Assembly: GCA_964539975.1 (NCBI GenBank)
Contig: CAZIKK010000008.1
Coordinates: forward strand, 32,725-96,724
Reading direction: 5' to 3'
Length of the DNA stretch: 64,000 nt
From: 38-11 sp964539975
GTDB taxonomy: Bacteria; Bacillota; Clostridia; Tissierellales; Dethiosulfatibacteraceae
Position numbers and translations under genes: made by a program. The notes beneath the pieces are model-generated. The model did not search any database and was not told where the DNA came from. It worked only from the letters and a program-made list of their open reading frames with translations. Below, piece by piece: positions 25,298-32,884 of this stretch; within the stretch, counting starts at the first letter, position 1; each line of letters starts with the position of its first letter.

Positions 25298-27652
25298 CTA
25301 ATTCCTCAATGGTTTGCCTTTTTTCAGCATATGTTCAATTCGTTGGTGGGTTTTCGTTTCTCCGCAAAGACTGACAAAGGCCTCCCGTTCCAGTTCAAGA
25401 ATCCACTCCTCGTTTACGGTGCTGCCTGGCACCACATGACCACCCGTCATGATATGGGCAAGTCGACCTGCCAGATAGCCATCGTATTCGGAAATAAATT
25501 GGCCTTCAATCATAAAGGCGATGGTATTGTCCAAAACCCCTTTTCCTGTGGTGCCTGTCACCACAACCTCAGCGGGGATAAGGGGACGGAAGCCATCTTC
25601 AAAAAGACGAATCACTGCTTGTTTGCCACGATCTAGCAAATGATCGCTGTTCATGACAATCGAATCTTGCTCAGTGAGAAACCCTTTCTCTCTAGCGTCG
25701 AAAGCACTGCTCGAAACCTTGGCCATAGCCACTGTTTCCCAAGCTGTTTTAATCAAATTGATGCGCTCAGACAGGGTGGGTTTGCTAATGGAAGGGGTAT
25801 GTCGCAGCAGCATTTCTTTCACACCACCGCCTCCAGGAACCAATCCTACGCCCAGCTCCACTAAGCCCATATATGTCTCGGCATGGGCCACTTGCTGGTA
25901 GCCACTCATGGCGATTTCCGCGCCGCCTCCAAGCGTCATGCCGTGAGGACAAGTAACGACGGGTTTTTTGGCGTACTTAATCGCCATTCCCGATTTTTGA
26001 AGGCCAGCTACCAATGCTTCTAACTGATCCCATTTTTTGGCCATCGCCAACTCCGCCACCATCATTAGATTGGCGCCAGGAGAAAAATGCTTGCCTTGAT
26101 TGCCCACAACCAAACCTCTATAGTCTTTGATTTCAACAGTCTCAATAGCTGTGTGGATCATTTCTATCACAGCTCCATCCACAGTGTTGCCGGAAGAAGT
26201 AAACGCCAAACAAAGCACCCCATCGTTCAGATCGATTAATTGAGCGCTCTTGTTTTCCTTTAAAACAGGAAAAGCATCACGATGGTTCAATTGAATGAAG
26301 GAAGAAGCTTGGCGGTCACCCTCATAAAAGCGTTTTTTGCCATCAGCAAGCCGTTGATGAATCCAATCCGGCAAAGAGTCGCCCTCGGAAATCATGCGTT
26401 CAGAAGCTTCTTTGAATCCTAGGGCATCCCACACTTCAAAAGGCCCCATTTCCCAGTTAAAACCCCATTTGATCGCTTGGTCGATAGCGGTGCAAGTATC
26501 GGAAATTTCCGGCACTTTGTTGGCAGCATATACCAAAGTGGATTTTAATACCTCCCAAACAAATCGGTTTTCCTCTTCTTGCCCCCAAGCCATTTGGTGG
26601 ATTCTTTTTGCCAAAGTGGCTTCTTTTTTTGCCAGAGACACCGCCTTGTTACTAGCTCTTTCAAGTGGCACATACGCTTTAGTGGCAAAGTCCCATACCA
26701 AGCGTTGTGTCCCTTTTGACGTGCGTTCTTTTTTATAAAACCCGCCTTTCGTCTTATCTCCTAGTTGCCCCTTCTCAATCATGTCATGGACATAACCGGG
26801 CACGGTGTTGGCGCTCACTTCATACGAATCATCCGTCTTGGCCAATACATTGCCTGCCACGTGGACCAAAATATCGATGCCCACCATGTCAGCTAATCGA
26901 AAAGTACCTGTTTTAGGACGTCCAATGATAGCGCCCGTCAATAAATCTACTTTTGGGATAGAGTAACCATAAGATTCAGACAAGGTCATGACGCTTGCCA
27001 TGGCTTGAACGCCAATGCGATTGGCGATGAAATTAGGGGTGTCCTTGGCAATGACCACGCCTTTGCCCAACCGTTTCTCAGAAAAATTGGCCATCCATCT
27101 TACCAATTCCGGTCGCGTCTCTTTTGCGGGAATAATCTCAAAGAGTTTCATGTACCGAGGAGGATTGAAAAAATGAGTTCCCATAAAATGCGCCTTAAAT
27201 TCAGCATCCATAGGTGCCACAATGTCATTGATGGAAACACCCGATGTATTGGTAGCCACAATGGTACCAGGCTTACGATATTTGGCAATTTGTTTCATGA
27301 AATCTTGTTTGATGGCCAAATTTTCTACAATCACTTCCAAAATAAGATCACAAGCGCCAATTTTTTCAAGATCATCTGTGAAATTTCCCGTTTCAATCAA
27401 CTTGCCAAATGAAGGGGTATAGATGGCTCTGTTTTTTGGGTTAAGAACCCCTTCTTTACCCGCATTGGCAAGTCGATTGCGCACAGCTGAATCCTCAAGG
27501 GTCAGCCCTTTAGCTTTTTCTTTGTCGGTCAACGTTTGGGGCACCCTATCCAAAAGCAAAACTTGGAATCCAGCGCCTGCAAAATGAGCGGCTATGGAAG
27601 CACCCATCACCCCTGCTCCTAGAACGGCAACACGATTTACATAATGATTCAT
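25298..27652 (-). CDS. 3-hydroxyacyl-CoA dehydrogenase / enoyl-CoA hydratase fusion (FadN-like)
   Basis: A 784-residue bifunctional protein. The N-terminal Rossmann domain has VAVLGAGVMGASIAAHFAGAG, with HFFNPPRYM and KDTPNFIANRIG of 3-hydroxyacyl-CoA dehydrogenases. The C-terminal third is crotonase-like (HFSPGANLMM, GMTLGGGAEIAMSG, ELGVGLVPGGGG). This dehydrogenase-first order is that of Bacillus FadN, the reverse of E. coli FadB. It catalyses the middle steps of fatty-acid beta-oxidation. It overlaps the upstream hydratase gene by 4 bp (ATGA), indicating coupled translation. Confidence 0.95.
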   Translation of the reverse strand: MNHYVNRVAVLGAGVMGASIAAHFAGAGFQVLLLDRVPQTLTDKEKAKGLTLEDSAVRNRLANAGKEGVLNPKNRAIYTPSFGKLIETGNFTDDLEKIGACDLILEVIVENLAIKQDFMKQIAKYRKPGTIVATNTSGVSINDIVAPMDAEFKAHFMGTHFFNPPRYMKLFEIIPAKETRPELVRWMANFSEKRLGKGVVIAKDTPNFIANRIGVQAMASVMTLSESYGYSIPKVDLLTGAIIGRPKTGTFRLADMVGIDILVHVAGNVLAKTDDSYEVSANTVPGYVHDMIEKGQLGDKTKGGFYKKERTSKGTQRLVWDFATKAYVPLERASNKAVSLAKKEATLAKRIHQMAWGQEEENRFVWEVLKSTLVYAANKVPEISDTCTAIDQAIKWGFNWEMGPFEVWDALGFKEASERMISEGDSLPDWIHQRLADGKKRFYEGDRQASSFIQLNHRDAFPVLKENKSAQLIDLNDGVLCLAFTSSGNTVDGAVIEMIHTAIETVEIKDYRGLVVGNQGKHFSPGANLMMVAELAMAKKWDQLEALVAGLQKSGMAIKYAKKPVVTCPHGMTLGGGAEIAMSGYQQVAHAETYMGLVELGVGLVPGGGGVKEMLLRHTPSISKPTLSERINLIKTAWETVAMAKVSSSAFDAREKGFLTEQDSIVMNSDHLLDRGKQAVIRLFEDGFRPLIPAEVVVTGTTGKGVLDNTIAFMIEGQFISEYDGYLAGRLAHIMTGGHVVPGSTVNEEWILELEREAFVSLCGETKTHQRIEHMLKKGKPLRN

Positions 27653-28449
27653 ACAACACCTCTCATGCTAAAATTTGGCTTGCGTTTTTCTGCAAAAGCC
27701 ATAATGCCTTCTTTGAAATCCTCTGTTTGGCCACAGAGTTTCTGTTTTTTGGCCTCAAGAGCCAAATAAGATTCGAAATCTTTGAAGTCACTTTCAAAAG
27801 TTAGTTCTTTCATGTAGCGCAAGGACAATCCAGGTCCTTTCGCCAAACGCCCAGCGAATTGATAGGTGGCCGACTCTAATTGTTCATCGGGAACCACATC
27901 CACAACCAATCCCATAGAATGGGCTTCCTTTGCATCCACAGGGCGACCAGTCATGACCAACTCAGTGGCCCGACTTACGCCAATAGCTTTGTTTAGCAGA
28001 TAAATACCGCCAGCGTCAGGAATCAAGCCAATCTTCACAAAAGCTTGAATAAAAGTGGCGCTTTCAGCCGCCACAATAAAATCACATGCCAAGGCTACAT
28101 TAAAACCGGCGCCTGCTACAGGACCATGAACAGAAGCAATAACTGGAATGGGTAGTTTTTTCAAAGCCAAAGACAATTGACCCACCTTATCTACCCCTTC
28201 AAACAAGCCGTCGTATAGGTTTTTGGTTACACAGTCGATCATCATGCGTATATCGCCACCTCCGCTGAAGCCTTTGCCATCAGCTGCCAGCACCAAAACC
28301 TTGACTTCCGGGTCTGACGCCACTGTTTCCAAAGCCGCCATGATCTCATCCACCATGAATGCATCGATGGCATTCAGATTTTTGGCAGAACTTAACACAA
28401 TCTTAGCCACACTTTGTTGTTTAGAAAAAACAATCTTTTTATAATCCAT
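27649..28449 (-). CDS. Enoyl-CoA hydratase/isomerase family protein
   Basis: A 266-residue crotonase. It has the oxyanion-hole segments ADGKGFSGGGDIRMM and HGPVAGAGFNVALACDF, and the catalytic-region KIGLIPDAGGIYLL, where Asp replaces the second Glu of classical hydratases. This makes isomerase or another crotonase activity possible. The ATG at 28449 (MDYKK) follows TGGAGG; a further upstream in-frame start lies in the promoter region and is rejected. It is the first gene of the leftward beta-oxidation operon. Confidence 0.92.
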   Translation of the reverse strand: MDYKKIVFSKQQSVAKIVLSSAKNLNAIDAFMVDEIMAALETVASDPEVKVLVLAADGKGFSGGGDIRMMIDCVTKNLYDGLFEGVDKVGQLSLALKKLPIPVIASVHGPVAGAGFNVALACDFIVAAESATFIQAFVKIGLIPDAGGIYLLNKAIGVSRATELVMTGRPVDAKEAHSMGLVVDVVPDEQLESATYQFAGRLAKGPGLSLRYMKELTFESDFKDFESYLALEAKKQKLCGQTEDFKEGIMAFAEKRKPNFSMRGVV

Positions 28450-28469
28450 ACAGCACCTCCATTGATCGT

Positions 28470-28478
28470 TGTGGATAA
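28470..28478 (-). promoter_or_regulatory. Single consensus DnaA box at the fad promoter
   Basis: TTATCCACA on the minus strand is an exact match to the DnaA-box consensus and overlaps the -10 of the beta-oxidation promoter. It is a lone box, so probably chance or local regulation, not an origin. Confidence 0.35.
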
Positions 28479-28503
28479 TAAGAGCAAGAATCATGCCAGT
28501 AAA
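28475..28503 (-). promoter_or_regulatory. Promoter of the beta-oxidation operon
   Basis: On the minus strand: TTTACT, a 17-bp spacer and TATTAT (plus-strand ATAATA at 28475-28480), about 25 bp before the first start codon. Confidence 0.5.
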
Positions 28504-28520
28504 AGAGAAAAGACAAAACC

Positions 28521-28627
28521 TGTGCAATTCAAGGCTTTCAAGGAAAGGGTCTTTTGCTTCAAAGAAAAAATGGGCAACGTTCTTGCACAACTTGTGCAAA
28601 AGTGTGCAATTGGTGCAAAATGTGCAA
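28521..28627 (+). repeat. TGTGCAA repeat array (putative operator cluster)
   Basis: TGTGCAA occurs at 28521, 28593, 28603 and 28621, and GGTGCAA at 28612, so the last four copies are 9-10 bp apart, on one face of the helix. The copy at 28592 is also half of a perfect palindrome, TTGCACAA-C-TTGTGCAA (28583-28599). The array lies between the divergent fad promoter and the ABC-F promoter. Confidence 0.7.
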
Positions 28628-28656
28628 GGTGGTTAAGGCACTCTTTTAAAGAAGGA

Positions 28657-28685
28657 TTGCATTTCTTGTGTGAAAAGAGTATAAT
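28657..28685 (+). promoter_or_regulatory. Promoter of the ABC-F gene at 28757
   Basis: TTGCAT, a 17-bp spacer and a perfect TATAAT (28680-28685). Confidence 0.7.
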
Positions 28686-28756
28686 GCTTAGGCTGTCACA
28701 AGCAAATACGATAATAAACCTAATAATTAAGGTTGGAATAGAAAAGGAGTTTGGCA

Positions 28757-30376
28757 TTGATTACAGTAACAGATGTACAATTAAGTTTTGGAGGGCAAGA
28801 GCTCTTCAAGGAAGTGGACTTGAAATTCACGCCGGGAAATTGCTATGGAATCATCGGCGCCAATGGCGCGGGAAAATCAACATTCTTAAAGATTCTTTCT
28901 GGTGAAATCGAACCTTCCAAAGGAGAAATTCATATTACAAAAGGGGAGCGTCTAGCTGTCTTGAAACAGGACCATTTCGCATATGACGAATACCCTGTAT
29001 TAGAAACAGTGATTCGAGGACACCAACGGTTGTTTCAAATCATGCAGGAAAAAGACGCTATTTACATGAAGTCTGATTTTTCTGACGAGGATGGCATTCG
29101 AGCATCTGAATTGGAAGGAGAGTTTGCAGAGCTCAACGGATGGGAAGCCGAAACAGAGGCAGAAAAACTGCTTACCGGTTTGGGAGTTGACACCCAACAT
29201 TTTCACAAAAAGATGGGAGACATCCCAGGAGAAGACAAGGTAAAAGTTTTGTTGGCTCAGTCTTTATTTGGGAATCCCGACATTTTGCTCATGGATGAGC
29301 CCACCAACCATTTGGATTTTAGAGCCATCAACTGGCTAGAAAATTTTCTGATGGATTATGAAAAAACAGTGATTGTGGTTTCTCATGATCGTCATTTCTT
29401 GAATAAGGTGTGCACCCATATGGTGGATATCGACTTTAAGAAAGCCAAAATGTATGTGGGCAATTATGATTTCTGGTACGAATCCAGTCAATTGATGGCC
29501 AGATTGCTAAAAGAGCAAAACAAGAAAAAAGAAGATAAAATCAAAGAATTGCAAAGCTTTATCGCGCGATTCAGCTCGAATGCGTCAAAAGCAAAGCAAG
29601 CCACATCCAGAAAAAAATCTCTTGAAAAAATCAATATAGAAGACATTCAACCCTCAACCAGACGGTACCCATTTGTAGGGTTTACGCCAGAGAGGGAAGC
29701 AGGAAAAGACATCTTGGCAGTGGACGGCATCACCAAGACCATAGAAGGCGAAAAAGTATTGGACAATCTTTCTTTCACAGTTAACAAAGGGGATAAAATC
29801 GTCATCTTAAGCAAACATCCCTTAGCTCGAACCACGTTGTTTCGCATCTTGGCTGGAGAAATAGAGCCAGATGCAGGCAGCTACAAGTGGGGCGTGACGA
29901 CAAAAGTGGACTATTTGCCAAATGACAACAGCGCCTATTTCGAAGGGGTGACGATGAACCTGATTGATTGGTTAAGACAGTACTCCCAAGAGAAATCGGA
30001 AGCCTATATTCGTGGTTTTCTGGGCAAGATGTTGTTTTCTGAGCAAGAGCCGTTAAAAGAGGCATCTGTTTTATCAGGGGGAGAAAAAGTGCGTTGTATG
30101 TTTTCTAAATTAATGGTGTCAGGAGCCAATGTGCTACTTTTGGACGAACCCACCAACCATTTGGATTTAGAATCTATCCAAGCAGTCAACGATGGCTTGA
30201 TCGCATTCAAAGGCACGATGCTCTTCACTTCTCAAGACCATAAATTCATCAACACCATAGCCAATCGTATCATAGAAATAACCCCAAAAGGGGCTTACGA
30301 TACGTTGATGGATTTCGACGATTACTTGGAAGATGTCACCATACAGAATCAAATAGACGACCTGTACCGATTATGA
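28757..30376 (+). CDS. ABC-F family ATPase, YkpA/YbiT-like
   Basis: A 539-residue cytoplasmic protein with two nucleotide-binding domains and no membrane segment, so a translation factor-type ABC-F protein rather than a transporter. NBD1 has Walker A GANGAGKST and Walker B LLMDEPTNHLD; NBD2 has SVLSGGEKVR and LLLDEPTNHLD. The NBD2 Walker A reads SKHPLARTT, with Arg for the catalytic Lys. The TTG at 28757 has AAGGAG seven bases upstream; a TTG at 28751 is too close to it. Its 3' end overlaps the convergent QueG-like gene by 28 bp. Confidence 0.9.
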   Translation: MITVTDVQLSFGGQELFKEVDLKFTPGNCYGIIGANGAGKSTFLKILSGEIEPSKGEIHITKGERLAVLKQDHFAYDEYPVLETVIRGHQRLFQIMQEKDAIYMKSDFSDEDGIRASELEGEFAELNGWEAETEAEKLLTGLGVDTQHFHKKMGDIPGEDKVKVLLAQSLFGNPDILLMDEPTNHLDFRAINWLENFLMDYEKTVIVVSHDRHFLNKVCTHMVDIDFKKAKMYVGNYDFWYESSQLMARLLKEQNKKKEDKIKELQSFIARFSSNASKAKQATSRKKSLEKINIEDIQPSTRRYPFVGFTPEREAGKDILAVDGITKTIEGEKVLDNLSFTVNKGDKIVILSKHPLARTTLFRILAGEIEPDAGSYKWGVTTKVDYLPNDNSAYFEGVTMNLIDWLRQYSQEKSEAYIRGFLGKMLFSEQEPLKEASVLSGGEKVRCMFSKLMVSGANVLLLDEPTNHLDLESIQAVNDGLIAFKGTMLFTSQDHKFINTIANRIIEITPKGAYDTLMDFDDYLEDVTIQNQIDDLYRL

Positions 30377-31191
30377 TCAATGATACGACACTGTGCCAGG
30401 ACCCTTTGGGTTCTGGCATAATTTTTACCAATCCACTCTCCCAAAGGTCCCATCAAATGCTGGTAACCATCAGGTTGTGGCTTTAGATAAGGATCGATCA
30501 AAAAAACAGAAGGTGGATAATCGGGCATTAAAGCAGTAGGATTGTCGATTTGATTCTTGGGGCAAACCAATTGGCAAATATCGCACCCTAGCAAGCGGTT
30601 CCCCATCAACAAAGCATACTCCTCAGGCACGGGTTCTCCCGACAGCATATGATGGCGCAGACACTTTTCCCGCTCTAACTGGAACGGGGTGGACAAAGCG
30701 CCTGTCGGACAAGCGCGAATACATTGATCACAGTCGCCGCAGTCAGAATCCTTCGGTTGGATAGGATCCCAATCGACCTTCTCCAACAGAGCCACGCCGT
30801 ACAAAAAATAAGCACTGCCGAACACATCGTTATGGGTAATGGCATTTTTGCCATAAACCCCTATTCCCGACAAAGCCACCAAAGGCTTTAAAGGCAGATT
30901 TTTGAGAATTCGTATGGGACTGCCCTCGACAATCATGTTTTTGAAAGCACGGGATAGTTGACGGTGGTATTGATTCGAAAAATAGTAATAAGGCGAAAGG
31001 GTCATGAAACCCTTAGGTGCTTTCGGAGCCGTCAAGTTGTATTGGAACGCCATCAAGCACACACCAGTCACTTCTTCGTTCAATTCAGCATCGACCAGCC
31101 CATGGGCCAGAAGATCTTCTTTAGAGATCAAACGCAGCAGATAGGGGGCGGTTTCAGAAGCAATTTGATGGATTTGATTCACCACTGTCAT
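30349..31191 (-). CDS. QueG-like (epoxyqueuosine reductase family) 4Fe-4S protein, short form
   Basis: About 280 residues. A DUF1730-like N-terminal part (SPYYYFSNQYHRQL) precedes two Fe-S cysteine sets: CGDCDQCIRACPTGAL and, further on, CDICQLVCPKN, as in QueG. True QueG is near 380 residues with a C-terminal HEAT-like tRNA-binding region, which is missing here, so epoxyqueuosine reduction in tRNA is not certain. AGGAGG precedes a double ATG; 31191 gives the better spacing than 31194. It follows the coiled-coil lipoprotein gene by about 17 bp. Confidence 0.8.
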   Translation of the reverse strand: MTVVNQIHQIASETAPYLLRLISKEDLLAHGLVDAELNEEVTGVCLMAFQYNLTAPKAPKGFMTLSPYYYFSNQYHRQLSRAFKNMIVEGSPIRILKNLPLKPLVALSGIGVYGKNAITHNDVFGSAYFLYGVALLEKVDWDPIQPKDSDCGDCDQCIRACPTGALSTPFQLEREKCLRHHMLSGEPVPEEYALLMGNRLLGCDICQLVCPKNQIDNPTALMPDYPPSVFLIDPYLKPQPDGYQHLMGPLGEWIGKNYARTQRVLAQCRIIDHNRYRSSI

Positions 31192-31207
31192 CATCAACCT
31201 CCTAGGT

Positions 31208-31969
31208 TTAAATGGTCCACTCACCGTGGATAACACCTACTAAATACCAAAGGCCATTGTCGTTTTCAAAAACAAGGGTTAAGCTTCTCCAATCCATGCC
31301 TTCGTAGGCAGGATCCATGCCAGTAAGGTGGAATTCCACAAAAGCGTCTCCTGGATACGCATCGGCCACATTTTGAATAGTATTGCCAAAACTCACAACT
31401 TGGTTAATGCCGATAATGTCCGGGTTGGCAAAATCCGCATCGTAGACAAATCGAAGATAATAATCTGAGAAAGTCATTTCAATAGGGTCACCTGTACCAT
31501 CAAAATAACCCCACAAATGTTCAGTGTTGTCAGAAAACAGGGTATGAATGTCACTGCCGACATAAAACACCACATCTTCATCCACATCGACATAAGGGTA
31601 GGGCGTAAATCGCACCCCTCTATCAGGACTGACAAAAGCATTCAAGGTGGTAACATCCTGTTCTTTAAGAATGTCGATGACATTCAAGGCTTCATCCAAC
31701 AAGGAATTTCCCAAGACTGGAGCCGTCTTCAATTGGCTATCCTCCAAATCACTGATGATTTTTTCCTTGTCTTTAATGGTCAATCTCAAATCATTGATGG
31801 TGTCGCTGTATTCCATCAAGGTGGTTTCAAGCGTTTGGTTGCGGCTGCGTTCCGCGCTTAGTTCCCGTCTCAAGTCGTTCAAGTTTTCTTCCGGTGAAGA
31901 TTGGTCACAACCGGTGGTGGTGACGAATAAGATTAAAACAAAAGATAATAACAACCATTTCAATTTCAT
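31208..31969 (-). CDS. Coiled-coil lipoprotein of unknown function
   Basis: A 253-residue protein with a signal peptide and lipobox TTGC. A heptad-like coiled coil (about residues 28-80, rich in Leu, Glu, Arg and Lys) follows. The C-terminal domain of about 150 residues has several aromatic beta-strand-like stretches (FTPYPYVDVDEDVVFY, GLWYLVGVIHGEWTI). The C-terminal part resembles generic small lipoprotein domains of Clostridia, but I do not recognise a named family. The QueG-like gene follows on the same strand and may be cotranscribed. Confidence 0.75.
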   Translation of the reverse strand: MKLKWLLLSFVLILFVTTTGCDQSSPEENLNDLRRELSAERSRNQTLETTLMEYSDTINDLRLTIKDKEKIISDLEDSQLKTAPVLGNSLLDEALNVIDILKEQDVTTLNAFVSPDRGVRFTPYPYVDVDEDVVFYVGSDIHTLFSDNTEHLWGYFDGTGDPIEMTFSDYYLRFVYDADFANPDIIGINQVVSFGNTIQNVADAYPGDAFVEFHLTGMDPAYEGMDWRSLTLVFENDNGLWYLVGVIHGEWTI

Positions 31970-32032
31970 AAAATCCCCTCTAATTAATAATCACACTCAT
32001 TATATCATCTTGGAACAATTTATAAACAAAAA

Positions 32033-32058
32033 AAACGACTCAAAATGCAGAGTCGTTT
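32033..32058 (-). terminator. Terminator of the 49-residue protein gene
   Basis: AAACGACTC / GAGTCGTTT has an 8-base loop; read leftward it is followed by a T-rich run. It lies just after the stop at 32066. Confidence 0.8.
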
Positions 32059-32065
32059 GAATTTA

Positions 32066-32215
32066 TTACTTTTCGTTTTCATCTACCCATTCCTTAGAGG
32101 CGAGGACACTTTCTATTGAAGGCATTGAAACGCCTGTTATTTGATCTTTTTTGCAAGGGACTGCCCAAGCTTCTGGAGGATTGGCGCCCACTAATTTGTT
32201 ACGAATATTTTTCAT
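32066..32215 (-). CDS. Small DUF3787-like protein, 49 residues
   Basis: A complete small gene between its own promoter and terminator, with start ATG at 32215 and AAGGA ten bases upstream. The C-terminal part (PEAWAVPCKKDQ, VSMPS, then SKEWVDENEK) resembles, from memory, the clostridial small-protein family DUF3787, whose members end in a similar AW...S.V.IPS...AKEWVD pattern. It has one cysteine and no membrane segment. Function unknown. A Fur-type box covers the -35 region and spacer of its promoter, so iron-repressed expression is likely. Confidence 0.75.
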   Translation of the reverse strand: MKNIRNKLVGANPPEAWAVPCKKDQITGVSMPSIESVLASKEWVDENEK

Positions 32216-32250
32216 CTGTTTCACATCCTTAACATGTTGTTATATATAAA

Positions 32251-32279
32251 ATGATACCACAAATGATAATGATTGTCAA
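32251..32279 (-). promoter_or_regulatory. Fur-box promoter of the DUF3787-like gene
   Basis: On the minus strand: perfect TTGACA, a 17-bp spacer and TATCAT. A 15-bp Fur-type site, TGATAATGATTGTCA (32264-32278), matches the TGATAAT-N-ATTATCA 7-1-7 consensus with one change and covers the -35 and part of the spacer. Confidence 0.75.
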
Positions 32280-32299
32280 CAGTAACATAATTTCATTTC

Positions 32300-32328
32300 T
32301 TGAAATCCTGATCAAGATCGTTTAAGAT
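32300..32328 (+). promoter_or_regulatory. Promoter of the YbaK gene
   Basis: TTGAAA, a 17-bp spacer and TAAGAT, about 28 bp before the start codon. Confidence 0.6.
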
Positions 32329-32356
32329 ATTTCTAGGATTTTGAAGGAGGAACCAC

Positions 32357-32821
32357 ATGAGTATTTCAAGTGTAAAACAGCAATTCAAGCAAGAAGATCT
32401 CCCTCTTGAGGTGGTGGAATTCGACACATCCACAGCCACTGTGGAGTTGGCGGCCCAAGCGTTAGGTGTGGAGCCTGCTAGAATCGCCAAAACCATGGCT
32501 ATTCAGTTGAAAGACCGCAATATTCTATTGTTGGCCAAAGGCGATGTGAAATTGGACAATCGAAAATTCAAAGACACATTCCTAGAAAAAGCAAAATTTA
32601 TGAAACCAGATCAAGTAATGGCCATCACCGGCCACCCTGTAGGTGGGGTATGTCCCTTCGGGCTTAAAAATGCTTTGCCCATTTATTTGGACGAATCCCT
32701 GAAAATTTTTGACTATGTATACCCTGCTGGAGGCGGTGCCAACACAGCCGTCAAGATTCAAGTGGATGATTTGGCAGATTTGACCCAGGCTACTTGGGTA
32801 GATGTATGCAAGGAGACTTGA
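32357..32821 (+). CDS. YbaK/EbsC family aminoacyl-tRNA deacylase
   Basis: A 154-residue single-domain protein. The family shows VVEFDTSTATVELAAQALGV, then the conserved lysine in RIAKTMAIQ, and the GHPVGGVCPFG loop that shapes the active site. YbaK-type enzymes hydrolyse mischarged tRNAs, such as Cys-tRNAPro, in trans. Length fits the family. AAGGAGG lies nine bases before the ATG. Genes on both sides are unrelated, and it has its own promoter. Confidence 0.92.
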   Translation: MSISSVKQQFKQEDLPLEVVEFDTSTATVELAAQALGVEPARIAKTMAIQLKDRNILLLAKGDVKLDNRKFKDTFLEKAKFMKPDQVMAITGHPVGGVCPFGLKNALPIYLDESLKIFDYVYPAGGGANTAVKIQVDDLADLTQATWVDVCKET

Positions 32822-32847
32822 GAAATCAGGTCTGAATGACCTATAAT
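32818..32847 (+). promoter_or_regulatory. Promoter of fbp
   Basis: TTGAGA, an 18-bp spacer and TATAAT (32842-32847). The -35 overlaps the YbaK stop codon. Confidence 0.5.
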
Positions 32848-32884
32848 AGAAGAAAGGATCACACAACCTTTCAAGGAGGATGAA

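Noticed and set aside
28521..28627. TGTGCAA array as CRISPR, iterons or an origin
   Set aside because: Units are 7 bp and nearly contiguous, without spacers, cas genes, dnaA or repA. Only one DnaA box is near. An operator cluster is a better reading.
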